Assembly (NCBI RefSeq): GCF_018860965.1
Contig: NZ_JAHKQF010000008.1
Coordinates: forward strand, 310,001-374,000
Length of the DNA stretch: 64,000 bases
Reading direction: 5' to 3'
Source: Alteromonas sp. C1M14
Lineage (GTDB): Bacteria; Pseudomonadota; Gammaproteobacteria; Enterobacterales; Alteromonadaceae
Shown: positions 50,597 to 60,702 of the stretch, one piece after another
Layout of the letters: each line of letters opens with the position of its first letter
How positions within the stretch are numbered: position 1 is the first letter of the stretch
Notes under the pieces: model-generated
What the model saw: the letters and a program-made list of their open reading frames with translations, nothing else
Told to the model about the DNA's origin: nothing
Database searches by the model: none
Position numbers and translations under genes: made by a program

Positions 50597-51045
50597 TGAA
50601 AAATATTTTTCTTTTGTTAGTGCTTACTTTAGGTCTGTATGAGCCGGCGTTAGCGGTAGAAGATAGCTATGCTTTTGCAGATCCTGCCCAGCGAGTGGCA
50701 TTTTTGGAATTAACCGCCGTATTGCGTTGTCCTATGTGTCAAAATCAGAATATCGCTGATTCCGATGCCATGATTGCCCATGATATGCGTAGAAAAGTGT
50801 ATAGCTTGCTTAAAGAAGGAAAAACGAAGCAAGAGGTCATCGCCTACATGAAAGATCGATATGGTGATTTTGTTTACTACAAGCCACCGGTGACGTTCGC
50901 CACCATATGGTTATGGGCGTTACCGGTGATTTTTATCGTGTCCCTCATGTATTTTGTTATTCGACGCCGTTCACAGCCTCCAGAGCAAGATATAGACGCA
51001 AAACTTAAACAGGCAGAGGCCATGCTAAAACAGGATGATTCATGA
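50593..51045 (+). CDS. ccmH: Cytochrome c maturation protein CcmH
   Basis: A 150-residue protein with a signal peptide (NIFLLLVLTLGLYEPALA), the redox motif 'LRCPMCQNQNIADSDA' and a C-terminal membrane helix ('IWLWALPVIFIVSLMYFVI'). It corresponds to the short CcmH/CycL form, with the TPR part encoded separately as CcmI. It overlaps both neighbours by 4 bases. Confidence 0.96.
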   Translation: MMKNIFLLLVLTLGLYEPALAVEDSYAFADPAQRVAFLELTAVLRCPMCQNQNIADSDAMIAHDMRRKVYSLLKEGKTKQEVIAYMKDRYGDFVYYKPPVTFATIWLWALPVIFIVSLMYFVIRRRSQPPEQDIDAKLKQAEAMLKQDDS

Positions 51046-52292
51046 ATTGGAGTATTTTCGTTGTTGTCGTTTCTGGCCTTATTACTCTGGTTACTTTACT
51101 TATTGCCCTCCCTTGGTTGCGTAAAAGAAAAGTAGATAAACGAGATACCCTAACTAATATTGCGGTTATAAAGCAGCGTCTTGAAGAGCTAGAAAGGGAG
51201 GCCGAAGAAGGCCTAATTGGCGATGCAGAAAAACAAAAAGCCAGTGATGAATTGAAGTTGGCTTTGGTGGATGAAAGTTCACCTCAACGTCGACAGCAAA
51301 AACAAAGTGCATTCCCTGCGTTGTTAGTGGGTGGTGCGTTAGCCTTTGTCACCGGCGGTATCGTGTATTTCACGGTGAATCATCTTAATCAAATTGAGCA
51401 AGCTCAATCTGCGATCTCTGCGTTGCCTGAACTCAGTGAAAAACTGGCATCTGGGAATGCCAGTAATTTTACTGCCAACGATATATCGGCGCTGACTTAT
51501 GCCATTAGACAACGCCTACGGGAGACTCCTGAAGATGCCACCGGATGGATGTTCTTAAGCCGTCTTTGGTTATCGGTAGGGGAAACCACCCAGGCCACCC
51601 AAGCTATTGAAAAAGCCATGGCGATTAAGCCTACAGATAGCACAATACAAATTACTTATGCGCAGGCATTGATGGCATCCAATACTGAAGAAGCTTTGTT
51701 GGCAGCTCAGTCGGTACTTACTAACTTGCTCAAGCAGAATCAAGAAAATGACAATTTAGTGTTGATGATGGCCGTGGTGTCGGCCCGTCTTGGCGATTTA
51801 GATAATACCCGTACGTATTTTGCCAAGGTGAGAGACAAACTGCCTGAAGATAACGAAACCCGTTTGGGATTAGAACAGCGTTTAAGTGAACTAGAAGCAC
51901 TTAGTAGCGCCACCCCCACACCATCGAGTACAATAAGTGCAACAGGGTTTGATATGCAGATCACCCTTGATGAAGCGTTGAAAAATAAAGTGCCTACTGA
52001 AGGCTTTCTTATCGTTTATGCTCAGGACGGTAATAGCGACAACCGCATGCCAGCTGCAGTGGTGAAAATGCCATTACAAACATTTCCTGTAACATTAACG
52101 CTAACCACGGAGAATGCCATGTTGCCTTCGTATACGCTATCATCCTTATCGCAGGCAAAATTGGTTGCACGTATCTCTGCTGATGAAGATGTGATGCCTG
52201 CCACAGGTGATCTACTTGGGGAAATGACGGTAACGGTCAGTCAAGGCGAAGTATTGTCGACGAAATTAGAAATTAATGAGGAAATAATGTGA
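51042..52292 (+). CDS. ccmI: Cytochrome c maturation TPR protein CcmI
   Basis: A 416-residue protein: an N-terminal membrane helix, a cytoplasmic loop with a coiled-coil-like segment, a second helix ('ALLVGGALAFVTGGIVYFTV'), then periplasmic TPR repeats (about 165-290, 'ATGWMFLSRLWLSVGETTQATQAI' in part) and a C-terminal beta domain. CcmI/CycH delivers apocytochrome to the heme lyase. It closes the ccm operon and overlaps mlaA by 4 bases. Confidence 0.9.
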   Translation: MNWSIFVVVVSGLITLVTLLIALPWLRKRKVDKRDTLTNIAVIKQRLEELEREAEEGLIGDAEKQKASDELKLALVDESSPQRRQQKQSAFPALLVGGALAFVTGGIVYFTVNHLNQIEQAQSAISALPELSEKLASGNASNFTANDISALTYAIRQRLRETPEDATGWMFLSRLWLSVGETTQATQAIEKAMAIKPTDSTIQITYAQALMASNTEEALLAAQSVLTNLLKQNQENDNLVLMMAVVSARLGDLDNTRTYFAKVRDKLPEDNETRLGLEQRLSELEALSSATPTPSSTISATGFDMQITLDEALKNKVPTEGFLIVYAQDGNSDNRMPAAVVKMPLQTFPVTLTLTTENAMLPSYTLSSLSQAKLVARISADEDVMPATGDLLGEMTVTVSQGEVLSTKLEINEEIM

Positions 52293-53101
52293 CCTTGTTG
52301 TCCAGAAAGTTTTTATTGAATGTTCTTTTTAGTTTAGCTTTTTTAGGTGGCTGTGCGAGCCAACCTGATGTGCAGCAAGAGGAGCAAACCAATCAATACG
52401 ATGGTGATCCAAAGGACCCCTTTGAATCCGTAAACCGGGTTTCTTGGGATTTTAACTGGGAAGTCTTAGATCAATACCTCCTACGTCCTGTCACTGTGGG
52501 TTATGTCACTGTGATGCCTCAATTTGCCCGTACAGGTTTGGTCAATGCCACCAATAATTTAGAAGAGCCAGGAAATATGATGAATAATCTATTTCAGGGT
52601 AAAGTTGATGAAGGGTTAGATAGCCTTGCGCGCTTCGTTATCAATTCTACTGTAGGTTTGCTGGGCACCATTGATGTGGCAGACAAAATAGGAATACCCA
52701 GAGAGCGAGAAAGCTTTGGGGAAGTGCTGGGTGTTTGGGGCGTAGAAACTGGCCCTTATTTAATGATACCAGCAGCGGGCCCTAATGATCCCCGCTCGTT
52801 AACCGGCGATGTGGTAGACAATGTGTATTATCCTATGGCCATTTTGGATGGAACTACAACGGTGATCCGTTTTGCTGTCTCTATTCTAGAAGGCCGAGCC
52901 TCATTACTTGGTCAAGAATCTCAAATAGAACAGTCCATCGATGACTATGCATTTATTAAGAATGCCTATTTTCAAAACCTAGAATACCGAGTTACCGACG
53001 GTGACAGTGGTAACAAAGATATTGAAGAAGATGAGCTGGATGATTTTGCAGAATTTGAGTCGATGTTGGATGATATAGAGCCAGACGATAGCAACGATTA
53101 A
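52289..53101 (+). CDS. mlaA: Phospholipid transport lipoprotein MlaA (VacJ)
   Basis: A 270-residue lipoprotein with signal 'KFLLNVLFSLAFLGGC' and the MlaA body: 'DPKDPFESVNRVSWDFNWEVLDQYLLRPV' (in part), 'NNLEEPGNMMNNLFQG' and 'FGEVLGVWGVETGPYLMIP'. The C-terminal tail is very acidic. MlaA removes surface-exposed phospholipids from the outer membrane. It starts with GTG at 52289, with GAGGA 6 bases upstream. The other mla genes are not here; the link to ccm appears to be co-transcription only. Confidence 0.94.
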   Translation: MTLLSRKFLLNVLFSLAFLGGCASQPDVQQEEQTNQYDGDPKDPFESVNRVSWDFNWEVLDQYLLRPVTVGYVTVMPQFARTGLVNATNNLEEPGNMMNNLFQGKVDEGLDSLARFVINSTVGLLGTIDVADKIGIPRERESFGEVLGVWGVETGPYLMIPAAGPNDPRSLTGDVVDNVYYPMAILDGTTTVIRFAVSILEGRASLLGQESQIEQSIDDYAFIKNAYFQNLEYRVTDGDSGNKDIEEDELDDFAEFESMLDDIEPDDSND

Positions 53102-53117
53102 GCATGGATGAGACAAC

Positions 53118-53148
53118 AAAAAAGGGCCCTTGGAGGCCCTTTTTTTTT
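53118..53148. terminator. Bidirectional terminator between mlaA and galE
   Basis: AAAAAAGGGCC pairs with GGCCCTTTTTT around a 6-base loop. A T-run follows on both strands, so it can end both the ccm-mlaA transcript and galE. It overlaps the galE stop codon. Confidence 0.9.
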
Positions 53149-54166
53149 AGTTTGTGTATCCATTGGGGTTTTTGGATTGCCAATGCCAGACATCTTTACA
53201 CATGTCTTGCAGTGACTTTTCCGCCCGCCAATTTAGTTCTGTCGCGGCTAAAGTTGGATCGGCATAACACGCTGCCACATCGCCGCTTCGCCTTGGCGCA
53301 ATTTTGTAATTAACGGTTTTTCCCGACGCCGCTTCAAATGCCGCGATCATTTCGAGGACCGAGTAACCTTGTCCTGTGCCTAGGTTATAGATATCTAAGC
53401 CCATTTCTAGGGATAACCTGTCTAAGGCTTTCAGGTGGCCACAGGCTAAATCTTCTACATGGATGTAATCACGCACACCAGTGCCATCTTTAGTGTCGTA
53501 ATCGTCACCAAACACGCTTAGTTGAGCCAGCTTTCCAGTGGCAACCTGAGAGACATAGGGCATTAGGTTGTTCGGGATGCCGTTAGGATCTTCGCCAATT
53601 TGTCCAGAAGCATGAGCGCCCACAGGATTGAAGTAGCGCAATAACACGATGTTCCATTGATTATCAGACTGGTAAAGATCCGTTAGCATGTGTTCCACCA
53701 TCAATTTTGACATGCCGTATGGATTGGTGGGATGGCCGGTGGCCATTTTTTCGTGTAATGGCAAGGCGACAGGATCGCCGTACACAGTGGCGGAACTACT
53801 AAAAACTAAATTCTTCACGTTATGTTGGCGCATAGATTTACACAGCGTGAGGGTGCCATAAACATTATTTTCATAATATTCCAGCGGCTTTGCCACCGAT
53901 TCGCCAACGGCTTTTAGTCCTGCAAAGTGAATAACAGCATGAATGGGGTATTGACTAAAGATACTGTCTAACACTGAAGTGTCACGGATATCACCTTGCA
54001 CAAAGGTGACGGATTTACCGGTGATATTTTCCACTCTACGGAGGGATTCTGCACTGGCGTTGACTAAATTATCAAGCACAACCACAGCAAAATTCTGCTC
54101 TAGCAATTGCAGCACGGTATGACTGCCAATGTAGCCTGCACCGCCGGTAACCAAAATGGTTTTCAT
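53147..54166 (-). CDS. galE: UDP-glucose 4-epimerase
   Basis: A 339-residue short-chain dehydrogenase-type epimerase: NAD-binding '[11 protein letters not shown]', '[13 protein letters not shown]', the catalytic Ser in 'FSSSATVYG', Tyr-x-x-x-Lys in '[11 protein letters not shown]' and '[10 protein letters not shown]'. It interconverts UDP-glucose and UDP-galactose, supplying sugars for the polysaccharide genes further right. It overlaps the end of the small membrane protein gene upstream by 4 bases. Confidence 0.96.
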   Translation of the reverse strand: MKTILVTGGAGYIGSHTVLQLLEQNFAVVVLDNLVNASAESLRRVENITGKSVTFVQGDIRDTSVLDSIFSQYPIHAVIHFAGLKAVGESVAKPLEYYENNVYGTLTLCKSMRQHNVKNLVFSSSATVYGDPVALPLHEKMATGHPTNPYGMSKLMVEHMLTDLYQSDNQWNIVLLRYFNPVGAHASGQIGEDPNGIPNNLMPYVSQVATGKLAQLSVFGDDYDTKDGTGVRDYIHVEDLACGHLKALDRLSLEMGLDIYNLGTGQGYSVLEMIAAFEAASGKTVNYKIAPRRSGDVAACYADPTLAATELNWRAEKSLQDMCKDVWHWQSKNPNGYTN

Positions 54167-54459
54167 TGTCTCTCCTTAGATAGCACTTGTGGCACGTACT
54201 TCGCGCACAGAGAATATTGGATAGGTTTTACAATTAGAGGATAAAGTAGGAACACCAGAAACGCCCACAATAAAGAGCGCCAATCTGCCGATGTTCTGAT
54301 AATTAAAACAAACACAGGCACAATGACCAGCAACTTCAGCACATTTAACAAGGTTTTTTCCGGAACAGTTAATTTTTTCGCTGCACTGGTGATAATTTGC
54401 ATACGCTCTGCGAGGGAATAGGATTCAAGCCCCGGGATTTGACGAGTAGAAAAATACAA
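54163..54459 (-). CDS. Small membrane protein (DUF6170-like)
   Basis: A 98-residue protein: a polar N-terminus ('[30 protein letters not shown]'; only the first part is diagnostic) followed by two transmembrane helices ('[17 protein letters not shown]'-type and '[15 protein letters not shown]'). It resembles the small alteromonad family annotated as DUF6170, though I recall this only roughly. The start would be TTG at 54459, with a weak AAGG upstream; a Met at codon 20 is the alternative. It overlaps galE by 4 bases, so it is co-expressed with it. Function unknown. Confidence 0.7.
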   Translation of the reverse strand: MYFSTRQIPGLESYSLAERMQIITSAAKKLTVPEKTLLNVLKLLVIVPVFVLIIRTSADWRSLLWAFLVFLLYPLIVKPIQYSLCAKYVPQVLSKERQ

Positions 54460-54576
54460 TGTTATTAACGCCTTAGGATTTAAGTTATACCCTGATTGGG
54501 GGGATTACCGCGATAGTATGCCTAAAGCGCATAGAGCGACATTTCTGCCGCCCTACAAATACCACGGCGATCACCG

Positions 54577-56079
54577 TTATATCGCTTTCTCATCTTCTTG
54601 AGGTAGCTTTTCCCAATGACGGGTGATGAGAGAAAATACCAACACCAGTACACCGATGATACCGGCAAATATTGCAATGTTACTAAATAACTGGGAAACG
54701 TCCCCAGATTCGTCCGTACCAAATGCGCCAGCCATTACACCCGCAATTACGCTGCCGATGGAATAAGTCAGTACAAATAAGCCCATCAATTGGCCGGAAA
54801 AACGACGTGGTGATAGCTTGCTCACCGCACTCAAGGCCACTGGGCTTAAGCATAATTCACCCACAGTGTGTAAAAAGTAGGTGGCCACTAGCCAGTAGGG
54901 CGCGACTTGTTGTTCACCTGCAGCAAGCATAGCTGCGAAGAACATAACAATAAACCCACTACCCATAATCAGAACACCGATGGCGCATTTTATACCGTAA
55001 GAGGGGTCTAGCATTCGTTTGCCGAGCTGGATCCAAAGTACGGCAAAGAAAGGGGAAAGCACAATAATGAAAATAGAGTTTAACGACTGAAACCAGGCAA
55101 ACGGAATTTCGAAGGTACCTAACATGCGGTCAGTATCTTCATTGGCAAACACGTTTAGCGATGAGCCTGCTTGCTCAAAACCGGCGAAGAAACAGGCGGA
55201 GGCAACACAGATTAAAAACAGCGCCATCATCCGTTTCTTTTCGTTAATTGAAAGATCGCCAAAGAAGAAAATAAAGCCAAAATACAATAAGAAAATGGCG
55301 GTAAACAAATAAGCCACATATTCGGCTACGGCAGCAACATCAATGACCAAATAACCTGCGCTCATGGCATAGGTCACTATCGCTAAGGTAGCCAAAAATA
55401 AGGTAATGCCAACCCAACTCCGTTGAATACCAGAGGGGGTCATGTTCACCGTGGGGCGAGCAGAGCTTTGCGGCAGCTTGTATCGCGTTATATGGTACTG
55501 AATGAGTCCAATGCCCATACCAACAGCCGCTGCACCAAATGCCCAGTGGTAGCCTTTTTCTACAGCCAACCAGCCACAGATAAAATTACCAAGGATAGAG
55601 CCGATGTTTATTCCCATGTAGTAAAGGGTATAGCCACTGTCTCGTCGTGCGTCGTGCTCGGAGTAGAGTTGACCTACCATTGCTGAGATATTGGGTTTAA
55701 GTAAACCGGTGCCTAAGACGACTAAAATAAGGCCGACAAAGAAGGTGGATGTGGTGGGGATGGCCAGAACGATGTGACCACTCATAATAATGATACCGCC
55801 ATACCATACAGCGTTTTGACCGCCAAATAGTCTATCGGCAAGCCAGCCTCCGGACAGGCCCATAAAATACACTGCCCCTGTATATAAACCGTAAATGGCA
55901 TAGGAGGTCTCTTTATCGAAACCTAGGCCTTCTTGCTGGATAGAAAGCATCATAAATATAACCAAAAGTGCGCGCATGCCGTAATAGCTCATGCGTTCCC
56001 ACATTTCGGTGAAAAATAGTGTCTGAAGGCCCCCTGGATGGCCAAAGAAACTGGTATCGTTAGATGTTTTTATTGTCAC
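54577..56079 (-). CDS. POT-family proton-dependent oligopeptide transporter
   Basis: A 500-residue MFS-type protein with about 14 helices. The PTR2 motif 'FFTEMWERMSYYGMRALLVIFM' (quoted as TEMWERMSYYGMRALL) is at about 24-40. 'GLLKPNISAMVGQLY' and 'YTLYYMGINIGSILG' are also family hallmarks. It imports di- and tripeptides with protons at the inner membrane (DtpT/DtpA type). It is a single gene with over 200 bases upstream, where its promoter must lie. Confidence 0.93.
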   Translation of the reverse strand: MTIKTSNDTSFFGHPGGLQTLFFTEMWERMSYYGMRALLVIFMMLSIQQEGLGFDKETSYAIYGLYTGAVYFMGLSGGWLADRLFGGQNAVWYGGIIIMSGHIVLAIPTTSTFFVGLILVVLGTGLLKPNISAMVGQLYSEHDARRDSGYTLYYMGINIGSILGNFICGWLAVEKGYHWAFGAAAVGMGIGLIQYHITRYKLPQSSARPTVNMTPSGIQRSWVGITLFLATLAIVTYAMSAGYLVIDVAAVAEYVAYLFTAIFLLYFGFIFFFGDLSINEKKRMMALFLICVASACFFAGFEQAGSSLNVFANEDTDRMLGTFEIPFAWFQSLNSIFIIVLSPFFAVLWIQLGKRMLDPSYGIKCAIGVLIMGSGFIVMFFAAMLAAGEQQVAPYWLVATYFLHTVGELCLSPVALSAVSKLSPRRFSGQLMGLFVLTYSIGSVIAGVMAGAFGTDESGDVSQLFSNIAIFAGIIGVLVLVFSLITRHWEKLPQEDEKAI

Positions 56080-56283
56080 AATATCGTTCCATTATTTTAA
56101 TGATTGTTTTATTGAAATCTGTACCGTCATTTTTAGCTCTTAAGGCTAAATTTATTGTAAGTATAAGATACTGGCACTAACGGTAGTTATACCGAAGGGT
56201 TCCACTATACACAAGAGGTCAGGTTGGGCAAAGTAGATGAGACTAGAGGGCTGCAGCGTGCTGTCAACCCTCCTTCACTGTAA

Positions 56284-57390
56284 TTACAATTCCTTGATGG
56301 TGGCGATAACGATTCGCCCGGTGGCATAGACAACAAGCAAAATAACCCCAAATAAAACTAAGTTGTAGATGATTTTGGGGTAGGCATTATCATCTGGCAA
56401 TGTAGGGGTTTCGATGGTTACAAGGTGCTGAAGCTTTTGATAGGCCTCTACCCGCGCATTTTCTAGTGACACCAATGAAGACGAAAACGCCTGTATTGCA
56501 AGTTGCAGCTGCACTTGTAAATTACTGTACTGAGCCATCAAGTTACTAACAGACAGGGAGTCTTCGGTTTCTTGGTTGCTAAAGGATTCTTTTTGCAAAC
56601 TAATTTGTTGTCTTAGGGCGTTAATTTGCCGCTTTGTGTTTTGTACTTCTGGGGCTGTTGGAGACATCATGGTCTCTAAACTGTTTAGTTCAGCCTGCTT
56701 TTGCGCCAGGGTGGCTTGCAGTGAAAAGGCGATTTGCTGAGATGCAGCCCCTTCGGCTGTAGGATCGAGCACATTGTATTTTGATTGAAAGGCTAGTAAC
56801 TCGTTTTTCGCTGCCTGAAGCTTCTCCTCAACCACCCGATGTTCATTTTTAGCAAAAGCCATTTTAGATTTTGCCAAATTGTTATTAATGGCATTAAGGA
56901 ACTCTTCTGCTTTTTTCACAATAGCGGCATTCACTTGGCGAGCAAATTCCGGCTCAAACCCACGTACTTTTAATGTTATCACCGATGACGCAGAGTCTAC
57001 TTCTACACTGACGTGGTCGAGATAATACTCGTAAAATTGTATTTGCGTGTGATCACTGCCCAAACGGCTAAAAATATCCGCGACATCCGAACTGTAATGT
57101 TCGCTCAATGACAGAGTTTGCTCAAGGTAACGCATCATATCTTGAGATTTGATATAACTTTCGATGATTTGGCTGTCACTGGCCGAGGATGCACCGCCGA
57201 GGGAGCCCGCTAGCAATGTAGAAGGATCAAAGGTGCTGCCTCCTTCAGTGGATTTTACAATCAGTTGACTCTCACTTTCATACTGAGGTGCCGCCAGCAA
57301 GACGAGATAAAGCGCATAGATGAGCCAAGGGGCTACGATAAGCACTAATTTGTTTTTCTTTAATTTAGCGATAAGGTCTTTAGTATTCAT
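56284..57390 (-). CDS. kpsE: Capsule polysaccharide export inner-membrane protein (KpsE-like)
   Basis: A 368-residue protein of the polysaccharide co-polymerase/KpsE type. One helix near the N-terminus (LVLIVAPWLIYALYLVLLA) and one at the C-terminus (IIYNLVLFGVILLVVYATG) flank a periplasmic domain with a long coiled coil (about 170-310). The start 'QYESESQLIVKS' is typical. It links the KpsMT transporter to the outer-membrane KpsD in ABC-dependent capsule export. It is the last gene of the operon, 23 bases after kpsT. Confidence 0.9.
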   Translation of the reverse strand: MNTKDLIAKLKKNKLVLIVAPWLIYALYLVLLAAPQYESESQLIVKSTEGGSTFDPSTLLAGSLGGASSASDSQIIESYIKSQDMMRYLEQTLSLSEHYSSDVADIFSRLGSDHTQIQFYEYYLDHVSVEVDSASSVITLKVRGFEPEFARQVNAAIVKKAEEFLNAINNNLAKSKMAFAKNEHRVVEEKLQAAKNELLAFQSKYNVLDPTAEGAASQQIAFSLQATLAQKQAELNSLETMMSPTAPEVQNTKRQINALRQQISLQKESFSNQETEDSLSVSNLMAQYSNLQVQLQLAIQAFSSSLVSLENARVEAYQKLQHLVTIETPTLPDDNAYPKIIYNLVLFGVILLVVYATGRIVIATIKEL

Positions 57391-57413
57391 GTGTCCGCTT
57401 CTTTAGTGTCCTG

Positions 57414-58064
57414 TTATTCTGCCATGTAGGCACTAATGCCTTCTTCAAGGTCTTCAAAGTAGTGCAGTTTGCCCTCATCAATCAGTATTGCTGAGGTGCA
57501 GAATTCTCGAATTTGATCTAACTCATGGCTGACCATGATCATACCTGCTGTTTCGTTTTTCTTTTTCAATTCAGCTCGGGCTTTTCGCCGAAATGTAGGG
57601 TCGCCCACCGAAGTGGCCTCATCAATTAAATAAATATCGAAATCTATATTAATGCAGCAGGCAAAAACTAACTTTGCACGCATGCCTGATGAATAGGTTT
57701 GTACGGGCAAATCGAACCGGCCGCCTAGTTCGGCAAACCGTTGTACTTTCACTTCATAGTCACGAAGAGATTCGACCTGATTAATACGGGCAATAAACCG
57801 AGCATTCTCTCGACCGGTCATTTTAGGGTGGATACCTGTGGCTAGTGCTACCGGCCAAGACATGGATTTATTGGTTAAGATTCTGCCTTTGTCGGGGTAT
57901 TCACTTTTTGCCAGCATCCTAAACAGGGTGGATTTACCGGCGCCATTTTTGCCTAAAATAGCCACACTGTTTTCGGTAGGAAAATCAAAATTTAAGTTCT
58001 TAAAAATATACTGAGGCCCAAGCTTACTGGGGTAACTCTTTGTTAAGTTTTCAATTCTTATCAT
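57414..58064 (-). CDS. kpsT: Capsule polysaccharide ABC exporter ATPase (KpsT-like)
   Basis: A 216-residue ABC ATPase from ATG 58064 (MIRIENLTKSYPSK): Walker A 'GKNGAGKST', signature 'YSSGMRAKLVFA' and Walker B 'IYLIDEATSVGD'. The signature and the VGD ending are those of the KpsT/Wzt group rather than importers. A longer frame to 58085 overlaps kpsM and is not needed, since the ATG at 58064 overlaps the kpsM stop by 4 bases. Confidence 0.93.
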   Translation of the reverse strand: MIRIENLTKSYPSKLGPQYIFKNLNFDFPTENSVAILGKNGAGKSTLFRMLAKSEYPDKGRILTNKSMSWPVALATGIHPKMTGRENARFIARINQVESLRDYEVKVQRFAELGGRFDLPVQTYSSGMRAKLVFACCINIDFDIYLIDEATSVGDPTFRRKARAELKKKNETAGMIMVSHELDQIREFCTSAILIDEGKLHYFEDLEEGISAYMAE

Positions 58065-58843
58065 CGGGCCAGTATCTTCTTCCAAGTGATGTGGTATAGC
58101 GCTAAACCGATAAACAGCGTAATAATCGTGACTTTGATAAGGTATTCGTAAGAAACACCGGCGTCACCGTAAGACTCGTAGCAGGCATAGCGGGCTAATT
58201 CGAAAAAATGTACCAGTGGGTTCCAGGTAAGCCAAGGCCAGTATTCTTTGGGGAAGTCTTGTAAGCTAAAAAATACACAAGAAATGAAAAACAAAGGCCG
58301 ATTAAAGAGGTTTTTAATTTTGTTCATTTCTGGAACAAAGGCAATCATAACCGCAAAGATTAAACTAATAGAAACGGAAAACACCCATAAACCAAAAAAC
58401 AAAGCGATGAGCAACAAAGGGTTATTAAGCTCAAAATCCATACCCAATAGGTAGATGGCTAAGGACAGCAGGGCAATCACACCCACTTTAATGGAAAACT
58501 CCATAAAGGCTGACGTGAGCAATGCGGCAATAGGTTGAACCTGGCGAAACGCGTACAGAGGCTTACTTTGCTTAAATGCGTTAGGCACAGTGGACACACA
58601 GGTCATAAAAGATTGCACGCCCACTAACCCAATCATCATAAAGAAAAACAAAGGAATCGAATGGACATCCTTACCACTGATCAAACTACGGGCAAATGAA
58701 ATGGCAAGAATAAAAAGAAAGGGCTCGATGAAGGCCCAGCCCAAGCCTAGTTTATCGTTAAACTTGCCTTGCAGTTCTCGCAGAAAGAGCGCAAATATTA
58801 CATTGCGCCAAGACTGCAATTGTCGTTTGATTGATATTTCCAT
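58061..58843 (-). CDS. kpsM: Capsule polysaccharide ABC exporter permease (KpsM-like)
   Basis: A 260-residue ABC-2 permease with six helices: 'NVIFALFLRELQGKFNDKLGLGWAFIEPFLF' (in part) and 'PLFFISCVFFSLQDFPKEYWPWLTWNPLVHFFE' (in part) are the usual KpsM/Wzm landmarks. It moves lipid-linked capsule chains across the inner membrane with KpsT. It begins at the kpsD stop (1-base overlap). Confidence 0.93.
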   Translation of the reverse strand: MEISIKRQLQSWRNVIFALFLRELQGKFNDKLGLGWAFIEPFLFILAISFARSLISGKDVHSIPLFFFMMIGLVGVQSFMTCVSTVPNAFKQSKPLYAFRQVQPIAALLTSAFMEFSIKVGVIALLSLAIYLLGMDFELNNPLLLIALFFGLWVFSVSISLIFAVMIAFVPEMNKIKNLFNRPLFFISCVFFSLQDFPKEYWPWLTWNPLVHFFELARYACYESYGDAGVSYEYLIKVTIITLFIGLALYHITWKKILAR

Positions 58844-60702
58844 TAGTTAATAGCGTTTGCTGCAACAGCAATCTGATAAATAATTTGAGTAATATCTTTA
58901 ACGGCTTGTAGAGATTTAACATCGATGGAAGGCAATACCACCACCTTGTCTCCTGCACTAATGGCCAGTTTACCTTCGCCTTCTGACCATACGCTGCGAT
59001 TAATACTGTCAAACTCTACGATCCCGTTTTTACGGATGATAAGAATGCGCTCATCATCGGCTCTTTCGGTAAACCCGCCGGCCCAAGCCACATAATCAGC
59101 GGCGGTGGCTTCCTCATTAAATACCACGGCTTGTGGCATCATCACTTCGCCACCCACCTGTACCAGATCAGTAATTTCGGGAATAACAATCGTATCGTTA
59201 GGTTCAAGCAAAATATTGGCAATATTGCCATTTTCCGCCACGATCACCTTACCTTCAGGTTCTATTTGTTTGGCTCGTTGAATAAAATCCGCCACTAACT
59301 GCGCTTCTTGAACGCGAATAGACCCTTCACCTGTAGAGCTAATAGGGGCGGTAAACGTACTGCGTTCGAGGCGTTGTAACGACTGATCTAACATTTCTTT
59401 CTGCGCCAAGGCTATGCTTTCTCGGCGTAAATACACATTTTGTATATCAGAGAGGTTGGGATCCACCTGCACATAGTTAAGTACATCTTTAAGTCGCGTG
59501 CCCTTATCCACCATTATTTGTGATGGGCCAGTGTGAGATCCGGCAATATTAATTTGGTAAATCGTGGGCGGATGATCGTTAACAAAACTTACTTGGTCGC
59601 CGGCATCTAGGCCAATGTCAGCAAACTCGTCAAGGGTAAGATACCGCGCAAATTGTTGCTGTCCTCTTAGACCAGCAACTGAAACATGGCTGATAAAATC
59701 TTTTGGCCGCGCATATTCTAATAAGGTTTTCCCTTTCAGTTCATCGGCTTTGAATTCAAAGGTATAACTGTTACTGGCACCATCGGTAACAGTTATACGA
59801 TGACCGACAGGCTGCACCACAATGGTATCGCCATCTTTAAAGGCCACATCGGGAAGCGCGCCGTGGCGAATAAAATCATACAAATCGGCAGTACCGACAA
59901 CTTCACCTTTACGACGAATTTCGATGCTGCGAAAACTTCCCCGGTTAAAATCAATACCACCGGCACGTTTGAGATAATAAAGCACGCTGTCAGAGGCTAA
60001 ACCCGCATACTGACCGGGGCGGATAACAGGGCCTGTGATATACACCGCCACCGGGGTGGAGGTGAGTAAATTGACATAAATGTTAACGTCATTGGTGTAA
60101 ACCTTTTTAATACTGCTGGTCACCAATGAATTAACTGATCCTGCAGGCGTATCGGCGACGCGAATGGGACCAATATTTGGAATGAAGATATTGCCCTGAT
60201 TATCTACGGTCACCACGTCGGCATAATTCACTGCGCCCCACATAGAGATGGATATTTTGTCACCAGGGGCAATTTGGTAGTTTTCGTTTAAACCCGTGGT
60301 ACGTTCAGATTCGAAACCGCCGATAAATAAATTAGATGCAAACGGTGGGCTCAATAAAGGCTGTTCTCTGGGGAATACGTCAGAAATGGTGGGTTCACCG
60401 GGTAAAGATAATCCACTGCGGGGGGTTGTCGAGTATTCGCCGTTAGCGGAAACACTGCTGCTTCTTGCGCCCGGAAGCGTGCGAGAAGTTTGCACATCTA
60501 TGGGGGAAATTTTCGTCGATGAAGAAGAGGACGACGAGCTTGAGTTTTGTTGCTCTGCTTGTTGTTGCAGTTGTTGTAAGTCAGATAAAGACTGAGCCAT
60601 TGTCGAAGCGCTAGCAGTCAGGCAAAAAATAGCAAGGGCTGCGGTGAAAAAGCGAGTACGAAATACAAACATAAAATTAGCCATCAATTTAGTAGTCAAC
60701 AT
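58843..60702 (-). CDS. kpsD: Polysaccharide export outer-membrane protein (KpsD/Wza type)
   Basis: A 619-residue secreted protein: signal peptide ending near 'CLTASASTMAQ', a Gln/Ser low-complexity stretch (a run of nine Ser at about 55-63), then the poly_export domain with 'YQIAPGDKISISMWGAV' and several SLBB-type modules ('VYITGPVIRPGQYAGLASDSV' in part; 'VGGEVMMPQAVVFNE'). It forms the outer-membrane/periplasmic conduit for the polymer. Its ATG at 60702 overlaps the end of the small lipoprotein gene by 14 bases. Confidence 0.92.
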   Translation of the reverse strand: MLTTKLMANFMFVFRTRFFTAALAIFCLTASASTMAQSLSDLQQLQQQAEQQNSSSSSSSSSTKISPIDVQTSRTLPGARSSSVSANGEYSTTPRSGLSLPGEPTISDVFPREQPLLSPPFASNLFIGGFESERTTGLNENYQIAPGDKISISMWGAVNYADVVTVDNQGNIFIPNIGPIRVADTPAGSVNSLVTSSIKKVYTNDVNIYVNLLTSTPVAVYITGPVIRPGQYAGLASDSVLYYLKRAGGIDFNRGSFRSIEIRRKGEVVGTADLYDFIRHGALPDVAFKDGDTIVVQPVGHRITVTDGASNSYTFEFKADELKGKTLLEYARPKDFISHVSVAGLRGQQQFARYLTLDEFADIGLDAGDQVSFVNDHPPTIYQINIAGSHTGPSQIMVDKGTRLKDVLNYVQVDPNLSDIQNVYLRRESIALAQKEMLDQSLQRLERSTFTAPISSTGEGSIRVQEAQLVADFIQRAKQIEPEGKVIVAENGNIANILLEPNDTIVIPEITDLVQVGGEVMMPQAVVFNEEATAADYVAWAGGFTERADDERILIIRKNGIVEFDSINRSVWSEGEGKLAISAGDKVVVLPSIDVKSLQAVKDITQIIYQIAVAANAIN